From assembly GCA_030144965.1 (NCBI GenBank), contig JAMPUU010000010.1:62001-126000 (forward strand): a stretch of DNA of 64,000 nucleotides, read 5' to 3'. The notes below the pieces were generated by a model, which saw only the letters and a program-made list of their open reading frames with translations, did not search any database and was not told the DNA's origin. The position numbers and the translations under genes are program-made. This DNA comes from Nitrospira sp. BO4. GTDB lineage: Bacteria > Nitrospirota > Nitrospiria > Nitrospirales > Nitrospiraceae. Below, piece by piece: positions 27,479 through 36,294 of the stretch; the stretch's first letter is position 1; every line of letters begins with the position of its first letter.

Positions 27479-30400
27479 CTAGTCTCCGGTCGAACGGTCA
27501 ATGACACTGGAAAGGTCAATGCTGGTCCCATCGAAGAGCAGGGCCGGCATCGAGAGATCGGTGGCCGCCGATCCGCCGGGATCCGATGATCGCTTACCCG
27601 CATAGTCCCATGTTGCTGTCCCGTCCCACAGAGTGAACGCCAGACCGTCCACTGCCCGTCCTTCCAATCCCACCAAGGCGGCCGGGACTTCCAAACGCAC
27701 CCATCGGCCCGCCGGAGGAAGGAGTCCCATGAATTGACGGCTTACCGTGCCGTCACTTCCCCACGGGATCAAATTTTCTCCCCAATAGGCACGGTGTTCC
27801 CATGTACCGTCGTGCCACTGCAGCATGAGCTGACGCGGCAAGCGTTGCGGATCGAGGTACACGTGAGCAAACAATCGATCGCCCACACTCACGAACAACG
27901 GAAACTTCGCGCCTTGAAAGAAATGTTGATGGAGTTCCGGCACAAGAGCCGATTGATGGGCTTTTCTTCCCGAGAGAGGGTCCGGGTGGGCACGAATCCA
28001 TGTCCAGCCTTCCCCGTCTCCGAATGGGCTGGCGCCGGCAGGCAGCTCGTCGTCAACCCAAATTGTTTCTCCCCGACTTTCAGGTGCGACCGCTCGTAGG
28101 CGCATCAGATCGGTCGTCTCCTGCATGATGGCCTCGAGACTGTTCAGATCCCAGACTTCTCGCTGATCGGCGGAGACGGCGAGAAGCAACGCCTGCGGGG
28201 GAGCGCTGTTCGGACCGTCGTAGTGAAACGCGACACCTGTGGTCTCCTGAGGGCTTGGAACGACCTCCACCCATTCATCGATCAGTAGTCCTGTCAGCGG
28301 CTGATCGAAGCGAATCGCTTGACCGAACGGAATTTGTGCCACGAGCGACAGGCGCCCCCGAGGAATGGATTGATTAGGCCCGCTTGGCAACGCCACCCAC
28401 CGATCCTGCCCTGCAAAGGGCAATTGGCCGACCTGGAGATTGAGATGCGCCTGCTCCCCAAGCGTCTCGGCATACAGCATCGCCGTCTCCAGGCGCATCG
28501 CACCCTGGCGAACATGGGCCACGCGTTGGAGCCAGGTGACGGCTGCCAGCGGATCGTTGCCTTGCAAGGAGAGACTCGCGTCGAACGTTTCGGTCAATTG
28601 CGCGGCATTGGCCGGTGCGATGTGGGGAAGCGCGAGAAAATCCGATCCGAAGACAGTCTTCAATCGAGCAAGGTCATGCTCCCGCTGCTCCTCAGACAGC
28701 GCATGTGCGCGATCGAACGCACGATCGGCATCGGCAATACGAGACAGCCGTCCTTGCATTTCTGCAGCAACAGAACGCACCTGCGCGAGCAAGAGCGATT
28801 GCACCTCCAAGCCCGACCCCACCGCATCCAACGGAACGGCTGCCGGGATGCCGAATGCCGCGCTTCGCATCAATCCCGTGCGAAGTGTTTCGAGATCGAG
28901 CGCGGCGTCGGCGCTCTCACTAGGCGGAAGCATCCGCTGAAGATTTTGGCTCGCTTCTGTGAACGACCGCACGGCCTGATCCACTCGGCGACTCAGCTCT
29001 AGACTCTGGACGCCTGATACAGCCGGTGACTCCGGAAGCGAGAGATCACGTCCATCGATCGACCGCGCGTTGGCAAACAACCGACGCAGGGTGCGAGTCA
29101 TTTCGAGAAACTCCCCTACGCTGACGACATCACTCGACCAACCCGGGTCACGTTCGAAGTGCAGTTGAACTTGTGCCTGAGCGGGGATCGTGGCCGGTCG
29201 CCCACGGAGCATGTGATTCGACCAGCGCTGCTCCAACTCCGCGCGTTGCGCGTGCGCCTGTCCCTCTGCCATGAACACCGCGTCAAGCGGCGAAAGTTTC
29301 AGCGCTGCGAGATCGGCTTCAAGCGTGTGAAGGACGCCGGCGGTCGCGGGATCGACGTAATCAATTCGACAGCGGACCTTGGCGGGATTCGGCAGAAGGG
29401 TGGCAGCCCAGGCGTTGAGTATCGGCTCTGCAGCGGCGCGCACCTGCTCAGGGCCGGTCGGCCACGTCAAGATCGTTCCCCCGGGTGTCGCAGGAAACAA
29501 CACGCAGAGACGATGTGTCAAGCCGATGCCGCTTCGTGGAGTGTGAATGACGTCCAACTCGGGAGGCGGCAACTCACCCGTGGCGATGGCATCCAGCGTC
29601 GCCCCGGAACGAAGCGGATTTCCTTGAACGAGCTGATATACACTTTCCGCCACCACCGTATCACCCACGGCATCGACAAGGTCGTCCAGGCTTTTCAGCT
29701 GTTCGATCAATGCATTGAAATCAGTTGTGCCGGGATTCGGAAAGCCCAGCGTCGTATTGCCGAATGGGATGGTCGTGACGTCCCAGCGCGGCTGACCTGA
29801 GGGACTTGACTGACTGTCCTTCCACCTGCGGTGCAGATCCAGACCGTCCACGACATTGTTGGCCGGCAAGGCCTCAAGGGCTTGGTTCCACCGTTGGGCC
29901 AGCAGTGTCGCCAATTCATTTCTCGCCGCCGCCAGTCCGGCTTCGGCCCTGCCCGCTAGGCCCTCCTCCTTGTCGATCGCCTGCCGCTCGAACTGTGCGG
30001 CAAGCTCCTCGTTGTGCGCAATCGCGCGTTCTGCCGCGGGAATCGACTCGAGAATCGTAGCATCAAGAAGTCTCGCCGTTGCTTGTTCTGCGTGTGCGTG
30101 GTCTGTATCACGGGCGTTCACCACAGCGCGGGCTACAGCAGCCTGGGCGATAGCCGTAGAACGATTTTGATCGAGCTCTTCAAGGCGGTTGGCCCATAGG
30201 TCCGCGTCCCGTTGCTCGAGTAATTCAACGGTCATGCGGCCGCTTACCACATCACCTATACGACCCTCCGGCTTCGCGCTCTCGTGCTGGGCCAAGGTCT
30301 GAGCAATCTGTCCAACGAGTGCCTCGGCATTCTGGGCCTGCTGCGCTGTCGCTGCGATGGTGTCGAGCTCGGCGCGATAACTCTGCAGCAGCCCTTCCCG

Positions 30401-32797
30401 TTCGGTTTTGAGGGACCTCACATCCGTCGCGCTTTGAGCCGCCTGATCCCGCTTCATCCGCAACACCGCAACCTCTTGCGCGAGCCTTTCAGCCAGCACG
30501 ACTTTCCGGCGCGCATCGGCAAGCCGGTCATCCTCTTTCAGGCTCGCCAACGCCCGGAATCGGTGGATAAAGCGATCAAGTCCGCTTTCATGGAGCCCTC
30601 GCTCGAAGCGATACCCGAGCAAGGAGGCCAGCGATTGCCCTTGGCGGACTCCGTCAAGCATCCATTTAGCTCGATGGACGCGATCGGACGAGAGATTGAC
30701 GGCAAACGGACTGTCTTTTCCATCACCAGTCTGCTTATGAGACAGATAGCCGCTTCGCAGGATCGCAGCCGTCGCCGCGTGGGCAAGAGAGGGCGTATGG
30801 ACATGGCCTTGGTTGCCGTTCGCCAAGAAGAGAGGAGCCTCTACCCCTGCAGGAGGCGAGGAGACTGCTTGAAGCGGAACCGCCGCACGCCGCACGTCCT
30901 CCACCCAGCCATAGGCTCCAATGCGAATTCCTGTCGGCTGAGACGTTCGAAGAGCGGCCAGCCGTCTGGTGGCCAACGAGGTGCCCCACGCATCGAGCCG
31001 CAACGTTGTGAGGTCGATCACTTCGGCAAGCAACGACTGTCGTACATCGTCCGGCAAGGTCAACAGAAAATTCAGTGCGGGATCGGGATGAGCGGCCAAG
31101 GCCTGCTTCAGCAGCAGATCTCGAAGCGATGCAGCGACAAGCGGTAGCGGGACCGGCGGAGTCCGGCTCGCATCCGAGAATTCTCGTTGGGCATACCCAG
31201 CCGAGGTCGCCTGCTGAGCCAACAACGCAACCGGGTTGTCCTCCGTCAGCGTGCTGAGTGCGCGGGGGATGAGTTCGCGGCGTATCTGACGCTGCTCGAG
31301 CCACCAACTTGCCAGTCCTGGTTCTGGACCAGTGGTCACGTTGGAGGTCCAACGGTCGAACGCGGCCACGGGCAAGATGCCGTATGGTTGTGTGTCGACC
31401 CGCAAGACCGGGAAAGGACCGCGCGCCCGCACAAACCCCATGAAGTGCTCGCGGAGCATATCTTGACTGATAGAAGCAGACAGTTGCCGCAACAAGGCGC
31501 TGTCGCAGGCAGATAACAGCGCCGTGTTCATGGCCTCAGCGTGACGTTGATCCGTGCCATCTGCTCCACGAACGTGTGCAAAGACGGCAAGGGGCAGTCC
31601 CAAGGCTTGCGCCGTCAGTTGACCGTCGGATCCGGCTTGGGCCAGCGATGCTTCCCGTTCAACGGCAAACGTCACGTCGGCATCTCGGCCGGAACGATAT
31701 CCAGATGAGCTCTCAGCCGTGTTGTTGGTCGGTGTGTTCTGGCCGATGAACGCTACGCCGTCGGAATAATGGTGCGCATCGAAAAGACTGGCGAGTCGCG
31801 CAGCGGTCGCCGGAGCATCCAGTGAAGCTTTGATTCCAAGGACAACCACACGTTCAAAACCAGCCTTGACCTGTTCTTCGGTGAGGACGATTCGAACCCC
31901 CATGCCGACTGATTCGGCCGTTGCAAAATCGATCATCCAACGCATGCCTTCATCGATGGGCAGGTTGTCATGGTCAGGGAGAGCCCCGGTCTCTTGCGGA
32001 GCGGGACCCACCGCCAACTGATCGGGAATCTGATTGCCCCATGCGGTAATCAGCGGGCGTTCGCCGCGATAGGCGAGCACGACCCACCGGTCCGGTAGGA
32101 CTCGCGTATGGGGAGCGCGGGTCCACACATCGGCTCGCCCTCCAGGAGACCTCGATTGACCGGGGTCCAACGCCGTGGCAATCCACGCTGCGCGTGGTGA
32201 GCCGAATCGGTCCGCAAGTTGCCGCCAGGCTTGCCGGTTTATCTCTGCCGGATCTTGGCCTTGGGGAATGGTGGTGACCCGCGTCCAATACTCCCGTCCC
32301 CACTGTTCTTCCTCGACGGTCAACTCCGGCTCATGCGAATCGACGTGAATGTCATCGGGATAGACACGCACCAAGAGTTCGGTGCCGGCTTCACCGCTTC
32401 TCGCCATGAATCTGGTTTCCAGACGGACGGGCAACAACAAGAGTGGTTGTGCGGTGGCCACTCTCCCGCTCAAGCGGTCCGTCCCGAGAAGTCGCGCGGT
32501 TGCGGCATCGCGAGCGGTCCGGTGGTCGGTCAGCCGGGCCGATAGGGTGGCGACCTTGTTCTTCGCTTGCTCCACTGCTCGCTGCGCCACAGGAATTTGC
32601 TGCTGCACCTGCGCCAGCTCGCTCTGCCATTGTGCCCGATCACTCGTCAGTTTGGTCACGAGCCGCTGGGCCGCTTGGGCATTCAGGACAGCACGGCTAT
32701 GTATCCGCTGAAGTCCCAGTAGCCGTGTCCTCCAGGCGCGCAGCACCGCGGGGCGGACACGATCCGGAATTTCAGGTCCCTCACCGATCGGCTTCAC
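27479..32797 (-). CDS. uncharacterised 1,772-aa multidomain protein of the six-gene operon
   Basis: GTG start at 32797 with AAGGA 9 bases upstream. N-terminal coiled coil (about 40-100), then a segment LLLLPVRLETRFMARSGEAGTELLVRVYPDDIHVDSHEPELTVEEEQWGREYW (about 120-170), then FPVLRVDTQPYGILPVAAFDRW near 470. A long central coiled coil lies at about 750-960, and a C-terminal beta-rich module (about 1550-1770) with VSVGDRLFAHVYLDPQRLPRQLMLQWHDGTWEHRAYWGENLIPWG and RWVRLEVPAALVGLEGRAVDGLAFTLWDGTATWDYAG, which looks like a jelly-roll or carbohydrate-binding domain. No signal peptide or membrane helix. Function unknown. Confidence 0.8.
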   Translation of the reverse strand: MKPIGEGPEIPDRVRPAVLRAWRTRLLGLQRIHSRAVLNAQAAQRLVTKLTSDRAQWQSELAQVQQQIPVAQRAVEQAKNKVATLSARLTDHRTARDAATARLLGTDRLSGRVATAQPLLLLPVRLETRFMARSGEAGTELLVRVYPDDIHVDSHEPELTVEEEQWGREYWTRVTTIPQGQDPAEINRQAWRQLADRFGSPRAAWIATALDPGQSRSPGGRADVWTRAPHTRVLPDRWVVLAYRGERPLITAWGNQIPDQLAVGPAPQETGALPDHDNLPIDEGMRWMIDFATAESVGMGVRIVLTEEQVKAGFERVVVLGIKASLDAPATAARLASLFDAHHYSDGVAFIGQNTPTNNTAESSSGYRSGRDADVTFAVEREASLAQAGSDGQLTAQALGLPLAVFAHVRGADGTDQRHAEAMNTALLSACDSALLRQLSASISQDMLREHFMGFVRARGPFPVLRVDTQPYGILPVAAFDRWTSNVTTGPEPGLASWWLEQRQIRRELIPRALSTLTEDNPVALLAQQATSAGYAQREFSDASRTPPVPLPLVAASLRDLLLKQALAAHPDPALNFLLTLPDDVRQSLLAEVIDLTTLRLDAWGTSLATRRLAALRTSQPTGIRIGAYGWVEDVRRAAVPLQAVSSPPAGVEAPLFLANGNQGHVHTPSLAHAATAAILRSGYLSHKQTGDGKDSPFAVNLSSDRVHRAKWMLDGVRQGQSLASLLGYRFERGLHESGLDRFIHRFRALASLKEDDRLADARRKVVLAERLAQEVAVLRMKRDQAAQSATDVRSLKTEREGLLQSYRAELDTIAATAQQAQNAEALVGQIAQTLAQHESAKPEGRIGDVVSGRMTVELLEQRDADLWANRLEELDQNRSTAIAQAAVARAVVNARDTDHAHAEQATARLLDATILESIPAAERAIAHNEELAAQFERQAIDKEEGLAGRAEAGLAAARNELATLLAQRWNQALEALPANNVVDGLDLHRRWKDSQSSPSGQPRWDVTTIPFGNTTLGFPNPGTTDFNALIEQLKSLDDLVDAVGDTVVAESVYQLVQGNPLRSGATLDAIATGELPPPELDVIHTPRSGIGLTHRLCVLFPATPGGTILTWPTGPEQVRAAAEPILNAWAATLLPNPAKVRCRIDYVDPATAGVLHTLEADLAALKLSPLDAVFMAEGQAHAQRAELEQRWSNHMLRGRPATIPAQAQVQLHFERDPGWSSDVVSVGEFLEMTRTLRRLFANARSIDGRDLSLPESPAVSGVQSLELSRRVDQAVRSFTEASQNLQRMLPPSESADAALDLETLRTGLMRSAAFGIPAAVPLDAVGSGLEVQSLLLAQVRSVAAEMQGRLSRIADADRAFDRAHALSEEQREHDLARLKTVFGSDFLALPHIAPANAAQLTETFDASLSLQGNDPLAAVTWLQRVAHVRQGAMRLETAMLYAETLGEQAHLNLQVGQLPFAGQDRWVALPSGPNQSIPRGRLSLVAQIPFGQAIRFDQPLTGLLIDEWVEVVPSPQETTGVAFHYDGPNSAPPQALLLAVSADQREVWDLNSLEAIMQETTDLMRLRAVAPESRGETIWVDDELPAGASPFGDGEGWTWIRAHPDPLSGRKAHQSALVPELHQHFFQGAKFPLFVSVGDRLFAHVYLDPQRLPRQLMLQWHDGTWEHRAYWGENLIPWGSDGTVSRQFMGLLPPAGRWVRLEVPAALVGLEGRAVDGLAFTLWDGTATWDYAGKRSSDPGGSAATDLSMPALLFDGTSIDLSSVIDRSTGD

Positions 32798-32821
32798 GCG
32801 GGTATTCCTTTTCTCATCATC

Positions 32822-33634
32822 TTAGAGAGGCCCTTCGTCAAATGCGGCTGTGATGTTGGTTTCAGCTTCGGCCAGTTCGCGCTGTGCCGATTGGAGTCTC
32901 GCTTGAGCATCGGGAAGCCTCGTCGTCGCGTCCGCGATTCGGTTCATGAGATCATCACGGCGAGCGATGAGGCCGCGCAACTGTTCTTCGGCGTCTTCCT
33001 GTTCGAGACGTGCCTGAACGTGCGCATCTTCCAACTCAAACACGCGCACCGAAAGTTCTGCGGCCAACTGCTCCACCATTTTACGGTCGAGCGGCTCTCG
33101 GTCGATCTGCGCGTTCACATCGGCGATGTTCGTAATCCGCTGTTGCAGCGTCTGCTGACGCGCCTGGACTTCGGCAATCGCGGTCTGCGTGGCGACGACT
33201 CCCGCTTGTGCGTCGCCCACCTGTCGCTCGGCCCCCTGCACGACCGCCCGTGCCTGAGCCACAGCAGCCTGGCCGCCTCCCAGTCTCGCACGAGTAGCCG
33301 CCGCCTGCGTTCGAGCCAGGTCTCTTTGTCGCTTGAGAGCAGCAAGCAGTCGTCGCCACTCCAGCGGTGAGATACCCGGCTCAGGCTCGGAAGCGTCGAG
33401 AATTTGCTGATCCAAATCAGCCACCCGACTGTCCGCATCGTTGACCGCATCCTGTAATGGAGAAACTTCCGCTTGTCTCTGTGCCAGCTGTGCCTGCGCC
33501 ACAGATACTTGCGCCTGCGCGGCGGTCACTGCTTGCTGTTGAGCGCTCAGCTTGGTGGTCAGAGCGGATTGCTCCACGACGACAGCCTGTAATTCAGCCT
33601 GAAGTCGCGTTCGTTCTTCTTCCAAGTAGGGCAT
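32822..33634 (-). CDS. 270-aa coiled-coil protein of the six-gene operon
   Basis: Almost entirely heptad-patterned: about 5-85 and 90-260 (Ala/Gln/Arg/Glu-rich, e.g. QLAQRQAEVSPLQDAVNDADSRVADLDQQIL, then LLAALKRQRDLARTQAAATRAR). A short break at PEPGISPLEWRR (about 84-95) separates two long helices. No signal peptide, no Cys. It likely forms a rod or scaffold with the neighbours; coiled-coil composition alone does not identify a family. Confidence 0.8.
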   Translation of the reverse strand: MPYLEEERTRLQAELQAVVVEQSALTTKLSAQQQAVTAAQAQVSVAQAQLAQRQAEVSPLQDAVNDADSRVADLDQQILDASEPEPGISPLEWRRLLAALKRQRDLARTQAAATRARLGGGQAAVAQARAVVQGAERQVGDAQAGVVATQTAIAEVQARQQTLQQRITNIADVNAQIDREPLDRKMVEQLAAELSVRVFELEDAHVQARLEQEDAEEQLRGLIARRDDLMNRIADATTRLPDAQARLQSAQRELAEAETNITAAFDEGPL

Positions 33635-33655
33635 GGTGCGCTCTCCCGTAATGCG

Positions 33656-36274
33656 CTACGTCCGTAACCACGTTCTGGCGTGGATGGCCACGCGGAAGGG
33701 CGGCTGCCGCGTGATCGATGCCATGTGCGCCGAGTTCTTCCCCCAGAGGATGTTGTCACGCACGACGTTTTTCAACAGTCCATCGATGGGCACATAGACA
33801 AGTTGCTTGAATGTCTCTTCACTTGAGGCCAAGTTGCCCCACGAGAGATCGGACCAATGGTCCGGTGTGCCGCCGAACGTTTTGGCCACATCCAATCCAA
33901 ATCGCGGTTCCGTTGGTTGCTCTTGGAGCACGAAGAACCAGCCGGGATGACCGCTGTTCTGGCTATTATCCGCACCACGCACGATGGATTTGGTTAAGGC
34001 AAACCCGAGCATGGTGGTATCCGGCGCCTGCGTGGCTCGAAACATGGGATACAGCTCATTGGTGCCCAATTCACGGCGGGTGCCGTCGGCCGACCAGATC
34101 CCCTCTACGGCGTAGACCATGGCACGAGGATAGCGGCGAAGCAAATCTCCGCGAATCAAGAGGACCAGCTGGCCTTCGCTCGATCCCTGTGCCCCATGAC
34201 TGCCAAGATGGCTTTCGTCACTCCATGTCGCAATTGCAGTGATATCCCGGCGGGCCTCGCGCTCTTGCTCGCTGCCCTCAAGCAGATCCCCCTGGGCGTC
34301 CCAAAACTGGCGAAAGTAAGTGCCGCGCTGATCGGTTGGGAACCCTCGCCACAACAGCTCACGGCTCATTTCGTGGTTGAGGCCCACCATATAAGCTTCG
34401 ATGAATGAGGGATTCGTTTGGAGCAACGCGATACTGTTGGCGGGGACCTGATCCATGCCGGGCAGCAGCATATCGGGGAACGCATCCCGCATTGGCTCAT
34501 ACATGGGTTGGGGAAAGGTCGGGGCAAAAAGGGCGACGTCGATGCTTTCGGCGGAAGGGACCGTTTCACGCACTGCTGTCAGTACGGTTGCCTTGGGATC
34601 GAGCTGCGTCAGGATGTTCGCTTTCAGTCCGGCCCAGTCGGCAGCCAACTGAATGCGTCGATGCGTCTCGCTCAGCGTTGCGGCGGCAAACAGACGAGAC
34701 GTGTCCGCCTCGCGTCTGCTGAATGGGGCAGGAATCTGGTTGCTCAGACGCGCGGCATCGATGTGGCCGAGCCGTGTGGCCAGCGGCCCGCGAGGCCGAT
34801 TGAAACGACGAAAGGTACCCGAAAGCGCGGCATGTCCGACTAGACGCCGAGGATCGGACGGTAACCCGGCCGGCGGCGCCAAATCTTTGAGGCTACCAAG
34901 CGTAGGACCGGCGAACTGGAGCAGTCTCGAAGGATCGAGAGACGCCAGATGTTTTTTCACCAGCGAGCCGCCGACCGTTTCGGCCAACTGCGCACGCTTC
35001 AAGCGCAGATTGTCCTGCTTCTTTTTTTCGAGCTGATCCCACGCCGATGCCATAAGCTGTTCTTGATCCTGCTGCACGACATAGGTGCCCAGACCAGCCG
35101 CGACACGATACCGGGGGTCCGAATTCAGTTCGCGAAACCAATGTGGAGGCTGACTTGCCGCTGGAACCGTTTCCTGTTTCGCGTACCACTGACCGTAGAG
35201 CGGCGGGCCCAACGTGGCCGGTGTACCGGTCGAATTGAGGGAAGCCGGAATATTGAGAATCGTGCGAAGGGAGTTTTGAAAGGCAGTACGTGCCGGTTCC
35301 GGCCAGTCGCGCGGGTTCGTTTCGGGGGTCCGAAGCGCTCCTTCGAGATCAAGCACGGTCCCGTCAGACCCTCTCGGCTTGGAGGGCATTCCCCAACCCG
35401 GCGCGCTGATGTCGAGTTGGCGCAATCCGATGGTCTCGGGAAGCGGCTTCGCTTCAATACGCCGGGCAAGCGATTCAAAATCGCCTTCAATCCCTGTACG
35501 GAATTCCCAGTGGAAATAGACCGGCAGCGTGAGAGTAGCGGTTGTGCCTGCTCCTGAACTTGCAGACCAGGCCGCCTTCATGGCCTGTTCCTCTTCGGGC
35601 GTAACGGCCTCGCCAAGACCGGTTTTCAGACCAACCTCGAAGGTTGGTACCAGACAAGCATAGTACGCCGTGTTGGGATCGAGACGACGCGGACTGAGAA
35701 GTCGTGACAGAGTTCGCTCGGGGTGTTGATTCAAAATCTGCTTGAGTGCCGGATGTGGCGACGGATCGGGAGGGGCTTGGTCGCTCGACACGATTTGCGC
35801 GTGTGCCCAGGCCCAAGATTCTTCGAGATTGGGTAATTCCCCTCGTGGGCACTCGAGTACCGAGAGTGGTTTACCGGCATCCGTCGTGAGTGTCGCTCCC
35901 TCCTTTTTCACGACAATCAAGCAAATCCACGGAAGGAGTCGTCGATTGCCATCCGCGTTCGCGGGAGTGAAAAGCCAGGGGAAATCCGGCCGATCGAATT
36001 CGATACTCGGGAAATAGTTCGGCTCGAAATCGGTCATGAAACGAGGCGGCTCGAGCCGAATCACTTCTCGAGCATCCAGACCCGTCACATCGCCGGGTCC
36101 ATAGAGCTGCGCGTCGATGTCAACGGGCTGGCCGTCGTTCACCCGCAAACGGACGGGATACTCAAGGCGCCCGGCGTTCGTAGCAGGTGATCCTCCAACA
36201 TTCGACAAGTCCGCGAGAAGTCCCTGTCTCAACCAGGAAAAGAATCGATATGTGGCTTGCGGCAGATCGGGCAT
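33656..36274 (-). CDS. uncharacterised 872-aa protein of the six-gene operon
   Basis: Begins MPDLPQATYRFFSWLRQGLLADLSN and has a beta-rich N-terminal third (YPVRLRVNDGQPVDIDAQLYGPGDVTGLDAREVIRLEPP, then DFPWLFTPA). A helical central region includes LETRLGHIDAARLSNQIPAPFSRREADTSRLFAA. A striking block at about 610-680 reads MRDAFPDMLLPGMDQVPANSIALLQTNPSFIEAYMVGLNHEMSRELLWRGFPTDQRGTYFRQFWD, and a later LVLLIRGDLLRRYPRAMVYAV. This density of aromatic and charged residues looks like a conserved core. No signal peptide or catalytic signature I can name. Confidence 0.8.
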   Translation of the reverse strand: MPDLPQATYRFFSWLRQGLLADLSNVGGSPATNAGRLEYPVRLRVNDGQPVDIDAQLYGPGDVTGLDAREVIRLEPPRFMTDFEPNYFPSIEFDRPDFPWLFTPANADGNRRLLPWICLIVVKKEGATLTTDAGKPLSVLECPRGELPNLEESWAWAHAQIVSSDQAPPDPSPHPALKQILNQHPERTLSRLLSPRRLDPNTAYYACLVPTFEVGLKTGLGEAVTPEEEQAMKAAWSASSGAGTTATLTLPVYFHWEFRTGIEGDFESLARRIEAKPLPETIGLRQLDISAPGWGMPSKPRGSDGTVLDLEGALRTPETNPRDWPEPARTAFQNSLRTILNIPASLNSTGTPATLGPPLYGQWYAKQETVPAASQPPHWFRELNSDPRYRVAAGLGTYVVQQDQEQLMASAWDQLEKKKQDNLRLKRAQLAETVGGSLVKKHLASLDPSRLLQFAGPTLGSLKDLAPPAGLPSDPRRLVGHAALSGTFRRFNRPRGPLATRLGHIDAARLSNQIPAPFSRREADTSRLFAAATLSETHRRIQLAADWAGLKANILTQLDPKATVLTAVRETVPSAESIDVALFAPTFPQPMYEPMRDAFPDMLLPGMDQVPANSIALLQTNPSFIEAYMVGLNHEMSRELLWRGFPTDQRGTYFRQFWDAQGDLLEGSEQEREARRDITAIATWSDESHLGSHGAQGSSEGQLVLLIRGDLLRRYPRAMVYAVEGIWSADGTRRELGTNELYPMFRATQAPDTTMLGFALTKSIVRGADNSQNSGHPGWFFVLQEQPTEPRFGLDVAKTFGGTPDHWSDLSWGNLASSEETFKQLVYVPIDGLLKNVVRDNILWGKNSAHMASITRQPPFRVAIHARTWLRT

Positions 36275-36294
36275 GGAGTCTGGGTCCCTTCCGG

